In this document: positions 51,874-61,046 of the stretch, in pieces
How positions within the stretch are numbered: the first letter of the stretch is position 1
Layout: the number at the start of each line of letters is the position of its first letter
NCBI RefSeq assembly: GCF_002836205.1
Contig: NZ_PJBE01000012.1
Coordinates: 62,001 to 126,000, forward strand
DNA: 64,000 nucleotides
Source of the DNA: Shewanella sp. Choline-02u-19
Lineage (GTDB): Bacteria; Pseudomonadota; Gammaproteobacteria; Enterobacterales; Shewanellaceae
Reading direction: 5' to 3'
Notes under the pieces: model-generated
Told to the model about the DNA's origin: nothing
The model's input: the letters and a program-made list of their open reading frames with translations, nothing else
The model's database searches: none
Translations under genes and position numbers: made by a program

Positions 51874-52806
51874 TCAATAGAGAATATATCCTAACGAACT
51901 CGTACCAATCGCCAGCCATAGCAGTGAACCCAGCACCAGTGGTTTCGGGCCTGTGGCTTTCATCTTCTTGATTGTAATCCCTGCACCAATTAAAAATAAG
52001 CACACCACCAATAAGCGTTTCGACGCCTCAAACGCGACCTCATAAAAAGCCTCTCCCTGGGGGATCCAATAAGCAATTGAGATGGTTAAACAGTAAAAAC
52101 CAATAAAGTAGGGAATGGTAATTTTTTTCTTATCGCCACTAAAGAACATGGCACTCAGTAATGCGATAGGAACGATCCATAAAGCCCTAGCAAGCTTAAT
52201 GGTTGTCGCCGTCGTGAGTGCTTCATTACCATAGGCGGATGCCGCCCCAACCACTGAAGATGTATCGTGTATCGCTATTGCACTCCATACGCCAAACTCA
52301 TGTTGCGTCATCGATAATGCATGGCCAATGGCAGGAAATAAAAATAGCGCAACAGAGTTAAGAATAAACACGGTAGCCAGCGCAATCGCCGCCTGTTCGT
52401 TGCTTGCTTTAATGGCGGGTGCAACTGCGGCTATCGCACTACCACCACAAATTGCCGTGCCTGAGGCGATCAAATAGCCTGTCTTTCTATCAAATTTAAG
52501 CAGCCGAGTGAGTACAACACCTAAAACTAAGGTGAAAATAATCGACCCTACAATTAAGGGAAGGTTGTCTAAACTGACCGAAATGGCAGTGTCGAGCTGA
52601 ATGCCAAAGCCGAGGCCGACAATTGAAAATGCTAATAGTTTTTTGGTCAATTTAGCGAGAATGAGTTGCTCAGGCGCCCAGCCAATGCTAGCAAGGGTAA
52701 AGCCTAGAATAAGTGCAACAGGAGAGGAGATCATCGGCAGCAAACAAAGTAAGCCAGCTAGGGTAAACAGGGTGAGTTGTGTTCGAGGCTGGTTCAAAAT
52801 GGTCAT
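51874..52806 (-). CDS. YeiH-family (UPF0324) putative sulfate exporter
   Basis: This 310-residue membrane protein has about ten hydrophobic helices and the conserved family blocks ASGTAICGGSAIAAVAPAI and AIHDTSSVVGAAS. YeiH proteins are annotated as putative sulfate exporters; direct evidence is limited. It is monocistronic on the minus strand. The start ATG at 52806 fits the family N-terminus. Confidence 0.85.
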   Translation of the reverse strand: MTILNQPRTQLTLFTLAGLLCLLPMISSPVALILGFTLASIGWAPEQLILAKLTKKLLAFSIVGLGFGIQLDTAISVSLDNLPLIVGSIIFTLVLGVVLTRLLKFDRKTGYLIASGTAICGGSAIAAVAPAIKASNEQAAIALATVFILNSVALFLFPAIGHALSMTQHEFGVWSAIAIHDTSSVVGAASAYGNEALTTATTIKLARALWIVPIALLSAMFFSGDKKKITIPYFIGFYCLTISIAYWIPQGEAFYEVAFEASKRLLVVCLFLIGAGITIKKMKATGPKPLVLGSLLWLAIGTSSLGYILY

Positions 52807-52933
52807 TAAACAGAACTTACGTTAAGTGTCGGTTGCAATTTAGCCGCCGAGTATAACGCTTATTTTGATTTTGATAAATTAAATACTGCTTATTGTCAGT
52901 TTAGCAACGTTGAATGTAAGTGTGTTGGGGACA

Positions 52934-52974
52934 TAAAAAATCCGAAGCTGTTGTCAACTTCGGATTGTTTTTTT
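52934..52974. terminator. Bidirectional terminator below gor
   Basis: AATCCGAAG at 52939-52947 pairs with CTTCGGATT at 52958-52966; an A-tract precedes and a T-tract follows. It lies 54 bases beyond the gor stop codon on the minus strand and ahead of the divergent YeiH start. Confidence 0.85.
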
Positions 52975-53027
52975 ACAGGCTCTGGTAACGGAATGGGTAG
53001 CCAGTAATTGCACTTTAATTCAATAGC

Positions 53028-54383
53028 TTAGCGCATAGTGACGAACTCTTCAGACCCTGTTGGATGAATCGCAACAACAGAATCAAAGTCTGCTTTAGTT
53101 GCGCCCATCTTCATTGCCACACCAAAGCCTTGAAGGATTTCATCCATACCAAAACCAATGCCATGGATACCCACTACCACTTCATCTTCGCCGGCACAAA
53201 TCAACTTCATTTTGCAGGCTTCGCGGTGTGCCGTAATAGCGGTATACATTGAGGTAAAGCCAGAGGTATATACTTTAACGTTATCTTTACCAAATTTATC
53301 ATCCGCTTCAGGCTCAGTAAGCCCCATAGTGCCAATGGGTGGATGACTGAATACCACTGTTGGAATAACACTGTAATCCATTTTGGCATTTGGCATGTTG
53401 CCAAATAGGCGCTCTGATAATAAACGGCCTGCTTTTACTGCGACAGGGGTAAGCTCTACGCCACCTTCCATTATGTCGCCAACGCAGTAAATACCTTTTG
53501 CTGTGGTATTTTGCTGTTCGTCAGTGACCACATAGCCTTTTTTATTAAGCTTAACATCGGTATTTTCAAGGCCGATGTTGCCAGTAGAAGGTGAGCGACC
53601 AATGGCCCAGATTAAACTGTCTACGGTAATGCTTTCGCCATTTTCAAGCTCTAGTGTCAGGCTGCTATCAGTATTTTTAACCACGGCTTTTGGAATGCTG
53701 TGGGTGTGTAATGTCGGTCCATTGATTTTCATCGCTTCAACTAGGGTGTCAGTCAAAATGGGATCGAAGTTACGAAGAGGAGCATGTTTGCGAACTAATA
53801 AGTGAGTTTCGCTGCCTAATGCATGTAATACGCCTGCGAGCTCAACGGCAATATAACCAGCGCCAACAACTGCAACACGCTTTGGTTGTTCACGCAGCGC
53901 AAAGAACCCGTCTGAGTCAATGCCGTATTCAGCACCTGGGATAGTTGGAATCGTTGGTGCACCGCCTGTAGCGATAAGGATATGATCGGCTGTGTAGTGC
54001 TCACCATCAACTTCAATAGTATTAGCATTAACGAACTTACCGTAACCATTTAGCAGTGTGACGTTATTACTCGCAAAACCACGTCCGTAAGCATCATGGA
54101 TTCGACCAATATAAGCTTCACGGTTATCAACTAATGTGCTCCAGTTAAAGTTATTAACGGTTACGTCAAAACCATAATCTTTAGCGAATAAATGCATAGA
54201 TTCAGCGATATGAGCACCATACCACATGACTTTTTTAGGTACACAGCCCACATTTACGCAAGTGCCGCCAACGTGTTTTGCTTCAATTACCAATACTTTT
54301 GCGCCGCGCATTGCTGCACGATTACCTGAAGCAATACCGCCGCTACCAGCGCCAAGACAGATATAATCAAAATGTTGAGCCAT
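53028..54383 (-). CDS. gor: Glutathione-disulfide reductase
   Basis: This 451-residue flavoenzyme reduces oxidised glutathione with NADPH. It has FAD motif GAGSGGIASGNRAA, redox-active cysteines C42 and C47 (GGTCVNVGC, the same numbering as E. coli Gor), NADPH-binding GAGYIAVELAG and the C-terminal catalytic His-Glu pair (HPTGSEE). The ATG at 54383 has GGAG eight bases upstream; a TTG at 54395 is rejected. An FNR-like box lies about 165 bases upstream of its start. Confidence 0.96.
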   Translation of the reverse strand: MAQHFDYICLGAGSGGIASGNRAAMRGAKVLVIEAKHVGGTCVNVGCVPKKVMWYGAHIAESMHLFAKDYGFDVTVNNFNWSTLVDNREAYIGRIHDAYGRGFASNNVTLLNGYGKFVNANTIEVDGEHYTADHILIATGGAPTIPTIPGAEYGIDSDGFFALREQPKRVAVVGAGYIAVELAGVLHALGSETHLLVRKHAPLRNFDPILTDTLVEAMKINGPTLHTHSIPKAVVKNTDSSLTLELENGESITVDSLIWAIGRSPSTGNIGLENTDVKLNKKGYVVTDEQQNTTAKGIYCVGDIMEGGVELTPVAVKAGRLLSERLFGNMPNAKMDYSVIPTVVFSHPPIGTMGLTEPEADDKFGKDNVKVYTSGFTSMYTAITAHREACKMKLICAGEDEVVVGIHGIGFGMDEILQGFGVAMKMGATKADFDSVVAIHPTGSEEFVTMR

Positions 54384-54727
54384 GTGTATCTCCAAAAAAG
54401 TTACTTACTGACAAAAGCAAAATAGGGCAGAGGCTTTTGTTCCTGTGTATACGACTATGACGCACTTCGAGTTAAAAAGACGATAGTGTGCCTAGTATTT
54501 ATGGGGGTGCATCGATATTGCACCATTGTAGATTGAAAAATTTATTTGAACCAGATCAAATATTTTAAGCATCCGCTTTGAACTTAGTCATTGATATTGG
54601 GACGCGTCAGCACTATTTCAATGCATTGTCGTCAGTTCAACATGATGTGACAAAGCCACTTTAGCAGCTTAAACCTGATGATAAGACCTAGTTTTGGAGC
54701 AGGATATTACAACAATATTTATCTCTG
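54384..54727. other. 344-base region upstream of gor, with no gene
   Basis: Apart from the FNR-like box at 54546-54559 and the gor Shine-Dalgarno site I see no open frame or terminator. The promoter of gor must lie here. Confidence 0.5.
54546..54559 (-). promoter_or_regulatory. FNR/EtrA-like box in the gor upstream region
   Basis: TTGAACCAGATCAA matches the FNR consensus TTGAT-N4-ATCAA at nine of ten defined bases. It lies about 163-176 bases before the gor ATG. Function is inferred from the match only; one such site could occur by chance in 64 kb. Confidence 0.4.
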
Positions 54728-55195
54728 TTAGCGCCGATATTGGCAGCTATGATGATCACTTTGATTTGGCCCTTCTATGCCACACTTAAGGCATTCCCAT
54801 TCATCTTGCCTAGCATTCAGTTCATGCTGGAGGTGCATGTTGCGATGATTGATACCAAGGCTTACGTTTTTCTCTAGTAAAGTCATGCGGCTATTCAGCC
54901 AGCGACAACCGGCGTCATTAGCCACCTTTTTACGGCTTGCCAATTGTTGCTTGCGGTTAACCTTCTTGAGTTTAGCTTTCGATTTTGGTTTTGATGGTTG
55001 ACCCACGCGAGTTGTTTTTTTTTGCTTAACCGGTGTGTAGCTCAGTGCGGTTTTAGGCTGTGTGGGGATCAACAATGGCTGACCTTTATCGTCCAGTACC
55101 GTGCCTAAAGGCAGCGACGGTGAGTCATTTGCAAGACTGCAAGGGCTGATAAGGATTAGTGCACAGGCGATGTGTCGATAGGGGCTGAGTAACAT
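54728..55195 (-). CDS. 155-residue exported basic protein, unknown
   Basis: A signal peptide is clear (ACALILISPCSLANDS, cleavage near residue 23). The middle is strongly basic (KPKSKAKLKKVNRKQQLASRKK) and a C-terminal region has CRWL and ECLKCG, so cysteines may form disulfides or bind metal. It may be a periplasmic protein. I do not recognise a family. It lies between gor and the outer-membrane barrel gene, all on the minus strand. Confidence 0.6.
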   Translation of the reverse strand: MLLSPYRHIACALILISPCSLANDSPSLPLGTVLDDKGQPLLIPTQPKTALSYTPVKQKKTTRVGQPSKPKSKAKLKKVNRKQQLASRKKVANDAGCRWLNSRMTLLEKNVSLGINHRNMHLQHELNARQDEWECLKCGIEGPNQSDHHSCQYRR

Positions 55196-55307
55196 TCCTT
55201 GTCCTCTGAGTTAGACACCATTTTCAATCCTTTGAAAGTGGTCATTTATGTTGGTTTTTATCGGGCCATTAGCAATAAACTATAGTTCAATTTTAAGTGT
55301 TCTGGCG

Positions 55308-56093
55308 TTAGAAGCTCCAGCTTAAATGAATACCTGCATAGGTTTCGTCTAAGCTAGCAGTAGTATTGTTATTTCGCGCTTCGAGTTTTATGTCTTCTTG
55401 AGCAATACTGTGACTAACATGGCCTGATAGCACCCACTGATTAGGCAGCTGATACTCTGCTTCAATGCCCAATTGGAAGTGATTAGCACCGTCATGCTCT
55501 TCGCTGACATATTGAAAATCGAAACCTTGGGTGATGTATGGAGAGACGCTGAAGTTTGGTGTCAGCTCCCAATTACTGTGTATGCTTACTTCGACGAAAT
55601 AGCCTGCAGCTTCCGTAGAATATGTATAGCTCACGGAAGGCACTAACCAATCAACGGCGGCGTACTCCAGTATGCCAAAGAGTTCGTTATCATGGGCGCG
55701 TTCGTCACCGTAAAACTCTAAACGTTGGTAACCGACACTGCCGCCTAGGTTGTCGGTTAAGTTGAAAGCATACTCTACCCCCACGTTCCACTCGGTATAG
55801 TGCTGGCTATCACCACGTCCGACAGTTGCGTATAGGTTAAAATTGTTTCTTTGTACTGCAGCGGTTGCCCAATAGATACCGCCTTGGTCGAGATTATTTC
55901 GACCTTCTGAAATGTAGCTAGAGTCCCAACCAAGGTCAAAAAGCGCATGAACTTGTCCACTATCATCTAACGGCAGTTTTTCAATAATTTTAGTATTGTG
56001 TGAGTCATCGATATTAGACGCTGCATCGGCTAATACAACAGATGATCCGATTAATAGTGGGATCATGGCGATAAGTTGCAGTGCTTTTCTCAT
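55308..56093 (-). CDS. Outer-membrane beta-barrel protein
   Basis: This 261-residue protein has a signal peptide (cleavage near residue 25, VLADAASN) and alternating strands with aromatic girdles (DLGWDSSYISEGRNNLDQGGIYWATAAVQ, WNVGVEYAFNLTD, HLSWSF at the end). The terminal Phe is the usual outer-membrane signature. It resembles TorF/DUF-type outer-membrane proteins of marine Gammaproteobacteria; its role and substrate are unknown. Confidence 0.7.
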   Translation of the reverse strand: MRKALQLIAMIPLLIGSSVVLADAASNIDDSHNTKIIEKLPLDDSGQVHALFDLGWDSSYISEGRNNLDQGGIYWATAAVQRNNFNLYATVGRGDSQHYTEWNVGVEYAFNLTDNLGGSVGYQRLEFYGDERAHDNELFGILEYAAVDWLVPSVSYTYSTEAAGYFVEVSIHSNWELTPNFSVSPYITQGFDFQYVSEEHDGANHFQLGIEAEYQLPNQWVLSGHVSHSIAQEDIKLEARNNNTTASLDETYAGIHLSWSF

Positions 56094-56366
56094 TACAAGA
56101 CTCAGTATTTAGCAGGAAGTGAAAATCCCATACATCATAATTTTTACGCCGTAAATGTAAATGATAACAAGTTGTATTTGCGAAGTGGTTTGCAATACCA
56201 ATACGGAGCGGAGTTTATACGGCTGGAATATGACCTTCATCAAGGAAATGAGCGTTTTTTACTGCTAGAAAACCCTCGAAGCATAAGTTTTATTGCCAAT
56301 TCATTGAATATTGCCTTCTTAACCCCTATCTCTTAACTATCAACATAGAATGTTAAGGACTCACTC

Positions 56367-58406
56367 ATGAGCAACCCCTTGCTAAATAGCACTAAGCTTC
56401 CGCCTTTTTCTAGTCTTAAACCTGAGCATATTCAGCCTGCTATTGAACAAGGTATCGCGAACTGTCGAGCGCAAATAGAACAAGTGTTAAAGAATGAGGG
56501 TAACTATTGTTGGGATAATTTAGTTGCTCCACTTGATGACGTTGATGATGAACTGGGAAAAATATGGTCACCTATTTCGCATATGAATTCGGTTGTCAGT
56601 AATGATGCATGGCGTGCGGCACATGATGCATGTCTGCCTTTGTTATCTGAGTACGGTACCTTTGTCGGCCAGCATCAGGGGCTCTATCAAGCCTATAAGT
56701 CACTTGCGGCATCAGCAGAGTTTGCTGATTATTCACAAGCGCAAAAGAAAATGATTGAAAACAGCCTACGTGATTTTGAACTATCAGGTATTGGCTTAAG
56801 TGATGGCGACAAGCTGCGTTATGGTGAATTGGTTAAGCGTATGTCGGAACTGACTAGTGGTTTCTCTAATCAATTATTAGACGCAACTCAAGCCTGGAGC
56901 AAGCTGATCACTGATGAAGCAGAGCTAAAGGGTTTACCTGAATCTGCTGTTGCGGCTGCGGCGGCGATGGCGATGGCCAAAGAGTTAACCGGCTGGCTGT
57001 TTACCTTAGATTTCCCCTCTTACCTACCCGTGATGTCTTACAGCGAGAATCGTGCGCTGCGTGAAGAGTGTTATCGTGCGTTTGTCACGCGAGCATCTGA
57101 TCAAGGGCCCAATGCTGGCGAATTTGATAATGGTCCGTTAATGGATGAAATTTTATCATTACGCCACGAGCTGGCTAACCTATTAGGTTTTGACAGCTTT
57201 GCCGACAAGTCATTGGCAACGAAAATGGCCGAAACACCGGCACAAGTATTAGCGTTTTTAACGGAGCTTGCTGCGCGCTCTAAAACACAAGGCGAAACCG
57301 AACTTAACGAGCTTAAAGATTTTGCTGCCAGCGAATACAGTGCTGTCGATCTTGCGGCATGGGATCTTGGTTTTTATGCTGAGAAATTGAAACAGCATCG
57401 CTACGAGATCTCCCAAGAGCTACTGCGTCCCTATTTTCCAGAAGATAAAGTCCTTTCAGGGCTGTTTTATACTGTATCGCGCCTATTTGGTCTTAAGGTC
57501 GAGGAGCAAAAAGAGTTTGATAGCTGGCATAAAGATGTCCGTTTCTTCCATATTCGCGACAGCAATGACGAACACCGTGGCAGTTTCTATTTAGATCTTT
57601 ACGCCCGTGAAGGTAAGCGTGGTGGCGCATGGATGGATGATTGCCGTGCTCGTCGTGCCACTAGCGCAGGTTTGCAAGATCCGGTTGCTTACCTCACGTG
57701 TAACTTCAATGCACCTGTGGCAGGCAAGCCCGCGTTATTTACCCATGATGAAGTGACGACTCTGTTCCATGAATTCGGCCATGGCATTCATCATATGTTG
57801 ACTAAGATTGATGTTGGCGGCGTTTCTGGGATCAGCGGCGTACCTTGGGACGCGGTTGAGCTACCGAGTCAGTTTATGGAGAACTGGTGTTATGAAGAGG
57901 AAGCTCTGGCTGAAATTTCAGGCCATTTCGAAACCGGTGAGCCGTTGCCAAAGGTGATGCTGGATAAAATGCTGGCGGCGAAAAACTTCCAGTCAGGCAT
58001 GATGATGTTGCGTCAGCTTGAGTTTTCACTGTTTGATTTTAAGATGCACTTAGAGTTTGACCCTGCCAAAGGCGCAGAGATCCAAGCTAAGCTAAATGAG
58101 GTCCGTGAGTTAGTGGCGGTCGTTAAGGCACCTGAATTTAACCGCTTCCAACATGGTTTTGCGCATATCTTTGCAGGTGGCTACGCTGCAGGTTACTACA
58201 GCTATAAATGGGCTGAAGTGCTCTCTGCAGATGCATTCTCTCTATTTGAAGAAGAAGGGATCTTTAACGCCGAAACGGGCAAGCGTTTCTTAGAGAATAT
58301 CCTCGAAATGGGCGGCAGTGAAGAACCTATGACATTGTTTAAACGTTTCCGCGGTCGAGAGCCTAAGACTGATGCTCTGCTAAGACATTGCGGTATTAAC
58401 GGCTAA
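56367..58406 (+). CDS. prlC: Oligopeptidase A
   Basis: This 679-residue M3 metallopeptidase degrades short peptides in the cytoplasm, including cleaved signal peptides. The zinc site is FHEFGHGIHH, with further family blocks GSFYLDLYAREGKRGGAWMDDC and AVELPSQFMENWCYEEEAL. Length matches E. coli PrlC (680). The ATG has TTAAGGA upstream. A terminator follows. Confidence 0.96.
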   Translation: MSNPLLNSTKLPPFSSLKPEHIQPAIEQGIANCRAQIEQVLKNEGNYCWDNLVAPLDDVDDELGKIWSPISHMNSVVSNDAWRAAHDACLPLLSEYGTFVGQHQGLYQAYKSLAASAEFADYSQAQKKMIENSLRDFELSGIGLSDGDKLRYGELVKRMSELTSGFSNQLLDATQAWSKLITDEAELKGLPESAVAAAAAMAMAKELTGWLFTLDFPSYLPVMSYSENRALREECYRAFVTRASDQGPNAGEFDNGPLMDEILSLRHELANLLGFDSFADKSLATKMAETPAQVLAFLTELAARSKTQGETELNELKDFAASEYSAVDLAAWDLGFYAEKLKQHRYEISQELLRPYFPEDKVLSGLFYTVSRLFGLKVEEQKEFDSWHKDVRFFHIRDSNDEHRGSFYLDLYAREGKRGGAWMDDCRARRATSAGLQDPVAYLTCNFNAPVAGKPALFTHDEVTTLFHEFGHGIHHMLTKIDVGGVSGISGVPWDAVELPSQFMENWCYEEEALAEISGHFETGEPLPKVMLDKMLAAKNFQSGMMMLRQLEFSLFDFKMHLEFDPAKGAEIQAKLNEVRELVAVVKAPEFNRFQHGFAHIFAGGYAAGYYSYKWAEVLSADAFSLFEEEGIFNAETGKRFLENILEMGGSEEPMTLFKRFRGREPKTDALLRHCGING

Positions 58407-58431
58407 TTGTTAAGTCAATTTTTATCATTTT

Positions 58432-58456
58432 AAGGCGCCTAGTGCGCCTTTTTTAT
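58432..58456 (+). terminator. Rho-independent terminator after prlC
   Basis: AAGGCGC at 58432-58438 pairs with GCGCCTT at 58444-58450 around a 5-base loop, followed by TTTTA. Confidence 0.82.
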
Positions 58457-58541
58457 TTGATCTACTTCACAGCTTGTTATCTGGTATGACCTCTGCTAGC
58501 CTTTCGGCTCTTATTTATCAAGGATGTAGGTTGAGCTGTAA

Positions 58542-59072
58542 ATGAATCTCTATTTTAGGCTTTTTTGGTTGTTTATTTGGCGCGTTCGTCACTGTAATAA
58601 AATCGATTTTTTAGGCAAGAGCACACTCAGTTATCGTGCATTACCTTCCGATTGCGATATCAACTTCCACCTGACTAATTCGCGTTACCCAGCGTTTATG
58701 GATCTGGCTCGAACTTACATGTTGTCCGAAATGGGCTTGCTAAAGCGTTTTATAAAATTGGGATGGATGCCGATTATTAATGCCGCTGAGTTCACCTATA
58801 TTCGCGATATCAAGCCATTTGCTAAGTTTGATATTGAAAGCAAAGTGGTCGGTTGGGATGAGAAATACTTCTATGTCGAACAGCGATTTGTCAGTGAGCG
58901 CGGTTTGCATTGCATTGCCCATGTGCGCGGCGTTTTTGTCTGTAAGAAGAAACAGGTGCCAATTTTAAAGATGCTAGCAGAGATCCCATTTAATGATGCT
59001 GCACCAGAGCTGCCAGCTGAAGTTGAAAAGTGGAAACGCTTCTTAGAGTTAAAGAAAGCGCAGAACATATAA
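58542..59072 (+). CDS. Hotdog-fold thioesterase, THEM6-like
   Basis: This 176-residue protein fits the 4HBT hotdog family by the motif LPSDCDINFHLTNSRYPAFMDLAR (Asp in the catalytic position, N in the oxyanion region) and by WMPIINAAEFTYIRDIKPFAKFDIESKVVGWDEKYFYVEQRF. Members hydrolyse acyl-CoA or related thioesters; the substrate is not evident. A short hydrophobic N-terminus (residues 3-14) could associate it with the membrane. Confidence 0.8.
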   Translation: MNLYFRLFWLFIWRVRHCNKIDFLGKSTLSYRALPSDCDINFHLTNSRYPAFMDLARTYMLSEMGLLKRFIKLGWMPIINAAEFTYIRDIKPFAKFDIESKVVGWDEKYFYVEQRFVSERGLHCIAHVRGVFVCKKKQVPILKMLAEIPFNDAAPELPAEVEKWKRFLELKKAQNI

Positions 59073-59157
59073 TCACCATTCTACTACTGTCTGATCTTTC
59101 TGTGGGCGTTCCATCTCCAGCTGGCTATCGCTGTGTTTGCTCGGATGCATAGCGGCG

Positions 59158-59784
59158 TCATGACGTACGAGCAAGAGTGAGCGCCACCTCCTCTTGCACT
59201 TGATTGACGGCTCCCCGCAGTGTGGCTTGGATCCAATAACGGCCGAGATGTTCATAGTCGAGTAGCTTAAAATCGGTTTCTAATGTCAGTAAACATGGGA
59301 TCGTCGCGCAGTCGGCTAAACTAAAGCTGTCACCACATAACCAATGATATGTGGCGAGGCGTCGGTCTAAACTGTCCAGGGTTGTCAGCAGTTCATTTTC
59401 AAGTTGCTTGACCTTAATTTGATTACTGAGCTTTTGATGCTTGGCTGCCAGCCAATGGTCGATCACTGTGTCGAGCCGTGTATCGCTGAGTCTGTCGTAG
59501 AGCCTTACTTGCAATGCATCCTTGGTTAATGCAGGAATGAGTTGAGTACCTTGCTCAATGTTGGTATCAAGGTATTCTACAATAATACTCGCGTCGGGAA
59601 TGACCTCTCCTGATGCAATTCTGAGTAAAGGTAGGTGGCCGCTAGCATCAATTCGTTGCAATTCCCGCCTCGCGTAAGGATCCGCTAAATTAATAATATG
59701 CGGATAAAAGTGGGCTTGTTTTTCATAAAGGGCAATGAGTACCTTTTGTGATTGTCGTGACAGTGGATGGTAATACAGATCCAT
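59158..59784 (-). CDS. Glutathione S-transferase family protein
   Basis: This 208-residue protein has the thioredoxin-like N-terminal domain (MDLYYHPLSRQSQKVLIALYE; DPYARRELQRIDASGHLPLL with the cis-Pro; IPDASIIVEYLD) and an all-helical C-terminal domain (WLCGDSFSLADCATIP). The ATG at 59784 is used; a TTG at 59802 would add six residues. Substrate is unknown. Confidence 0.85.
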   Translation of the reverse strand: MDLYYHPLSRQSQKVLIALYEKQAHFYPHIINLADPYARRELQRIDASGHLPLLRIASGEVIPDASIIVEYLDTNIEQGTQLIPALTKDALQVRLYDRLSDTRLDTVIDHWLAAKHQKLSNQIKVKQLENELLTTLDSLDRRLATYHWLCGDSFSLADCATIPCLLTLETDFKLLDYEHLGRYWIQATLRGAVNQVQEEVALTLARTS

Positions 59785-60013
59785 GGTCGTTACAGACTCC
59801 AATCAAAAGCATTTGTGTTAACTCTAGTTGCTAAAACGGGTCCCCACAATGTGCTGTGTTGGTTGCGTGAGTGCCTTACACTATGAGTTATCTTGATAAA
59901 GTAATGCCTCTCAGCAGGTTAATGGTTATCTGCCGCAGAATATATACCCATGCGACTTCGAAATGCAGCATCGAGCATGTCGAACTGTGGCTTGGGTATC
60001 AACAGGAGAACAG

Positions 60014-60703
60014 ATGAGTCGTATTGAAACGTTTGCATCAATTTATCAGCGGGCATCAGAGCGTAAAGGCGGCAGTGCAGGACTCGAACAGTTAATGTCA
60101 GCGAGCCTGACGGAGGACGAAATTGGTCAATATAGCGATGCTCCGTTGTTATCTGAGATGAGTAAAAAGGTATTTCAAAGCGGCTTTGTGTGGCGAATAG
60201 TCGAGGCTAAGTGGCCAGCATACCAAAAAGCATTTTTTGATTTTGAGCCTTTTAAGGTATTGATGCTGTCGACCGAGCAGTTGCAAGAGCGGGCTAATGA
60301 TATCGTATTAATCAGGCATCTTAAGAAAACGATGGCGATCTATGACAACGCGCATATGGTCAACGACCTTGCGCGTGAGCACGGTAGTTTTGCTGAGTTT
60401 TTGGCAAGCTGGCCTAGCGAAGATATTATCGGTTTATGGGCAAGCTTAAAGCGCAAAGGTACACGCCTTGGCGGTAACACAGGTCCCTATTTTTTACGCG
60501 CTATCGGTAAAGACACCTTTCTACTGACTAGCGACGTGCAAGGCTATCTCAAGGCACACCAGCTAGTGGATTATGGCTTTAGCTCAAAAGCGGGACTTAA
60601 GCAGGTCCAAGCCGTCTTTAATCACTGGCAACAGGATTCAGGCCGCAGTTTGGCTGATATCAGTCGGATTCTAGCCTGTAGCGTCGGTGATAATCGGATT
60701 TAG
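60014..60703 (+). CDS. DNA-3-methyladenine glycosylase I-family protein
   Basis: This 229-residue protein resembles Tag: LSEMSKKVFQSGFVWRIVEAKWPAYQKAFFDFEPF, HLKKTMAIYDNAHMVNDLAREHGSF and GGNTGPYFLRAIGKDTFLLTSDVQGYLK. It should remove 3-methyladenine from DNA, but it is longer than E. coli Tag (187) and has no clear zinc-binding cysteines, so an unusual subfamily is possible. The ATG at 60014 has CAGGAGAAC upstream; the longer frame from 59963 has no ribosome site. Confidence 0.75.
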   Translation: MSRIETFASIYQRASERKGGSAGLEQLMSASLTEDEIGQYSDAPLLSEMSKKVFQSGFVWRIVEAKWPAYQKAFFDFEPFKVLMLSTEQLQERANDIVLIRHLKKTMAIYDNAHMVNDLAREHGSFAEFLASWPSEDIIGLWASLKRKGTRLGGNTGPYFLRAIGKDTFLLTSDVQGYLKAHQLVDYGFSSKAGLKQVQAVFNHWQQDSGRSLADISRILACSVGDNRI

Positions 60704-61046
60704 TAGCCAATGTTATGGATCTTGATGTGATGCTTTTTTGATAATGTATTGGCATTACCTGTTAATTTTCAGCATCTAATGTCATCTGTTCTAAACTTAG
60801 GGCTAATGCGAATGTTGAAAAATATATATCGTTAACAATAATTAAACATATGTGGCTGATTTAGTGCGGGAATTCTTATTAACTTACAAATTAATCTCGT
60901 ATATTTCCTTGTTGACAAGCCTGCATTGTGAGATAAAGGCACGTTAAATAATCAGACAAAAATTTATGCTTTCAAAGGTTTAATTGGCGGCATTTAATGC
61001 TGAAAATAATTCAATTACCGGTTAGATGGCTTTTATAGGAGTTCTC
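60704..61046. other. AT-rich intergenic region before the efflux genes
   Basis: No open frame is supported in these 343 bases. TTGACA at 60912-60917 is a perfect -35 hexamer, but no good -10 follows at 17 bases (AGATAAAG begins 13-15 bases downstream), so the promoter of the efflux operon is only suggested. No operator palindrome was seen. Confidence 0.45.

Noticed and set aside
56076..56336. 86-codon frame between the barrel gene and prlC
   Set aside because: It begins inside the barrel gene start region and has no ribosome site; the likely content is the promoters of the two divergent genes.
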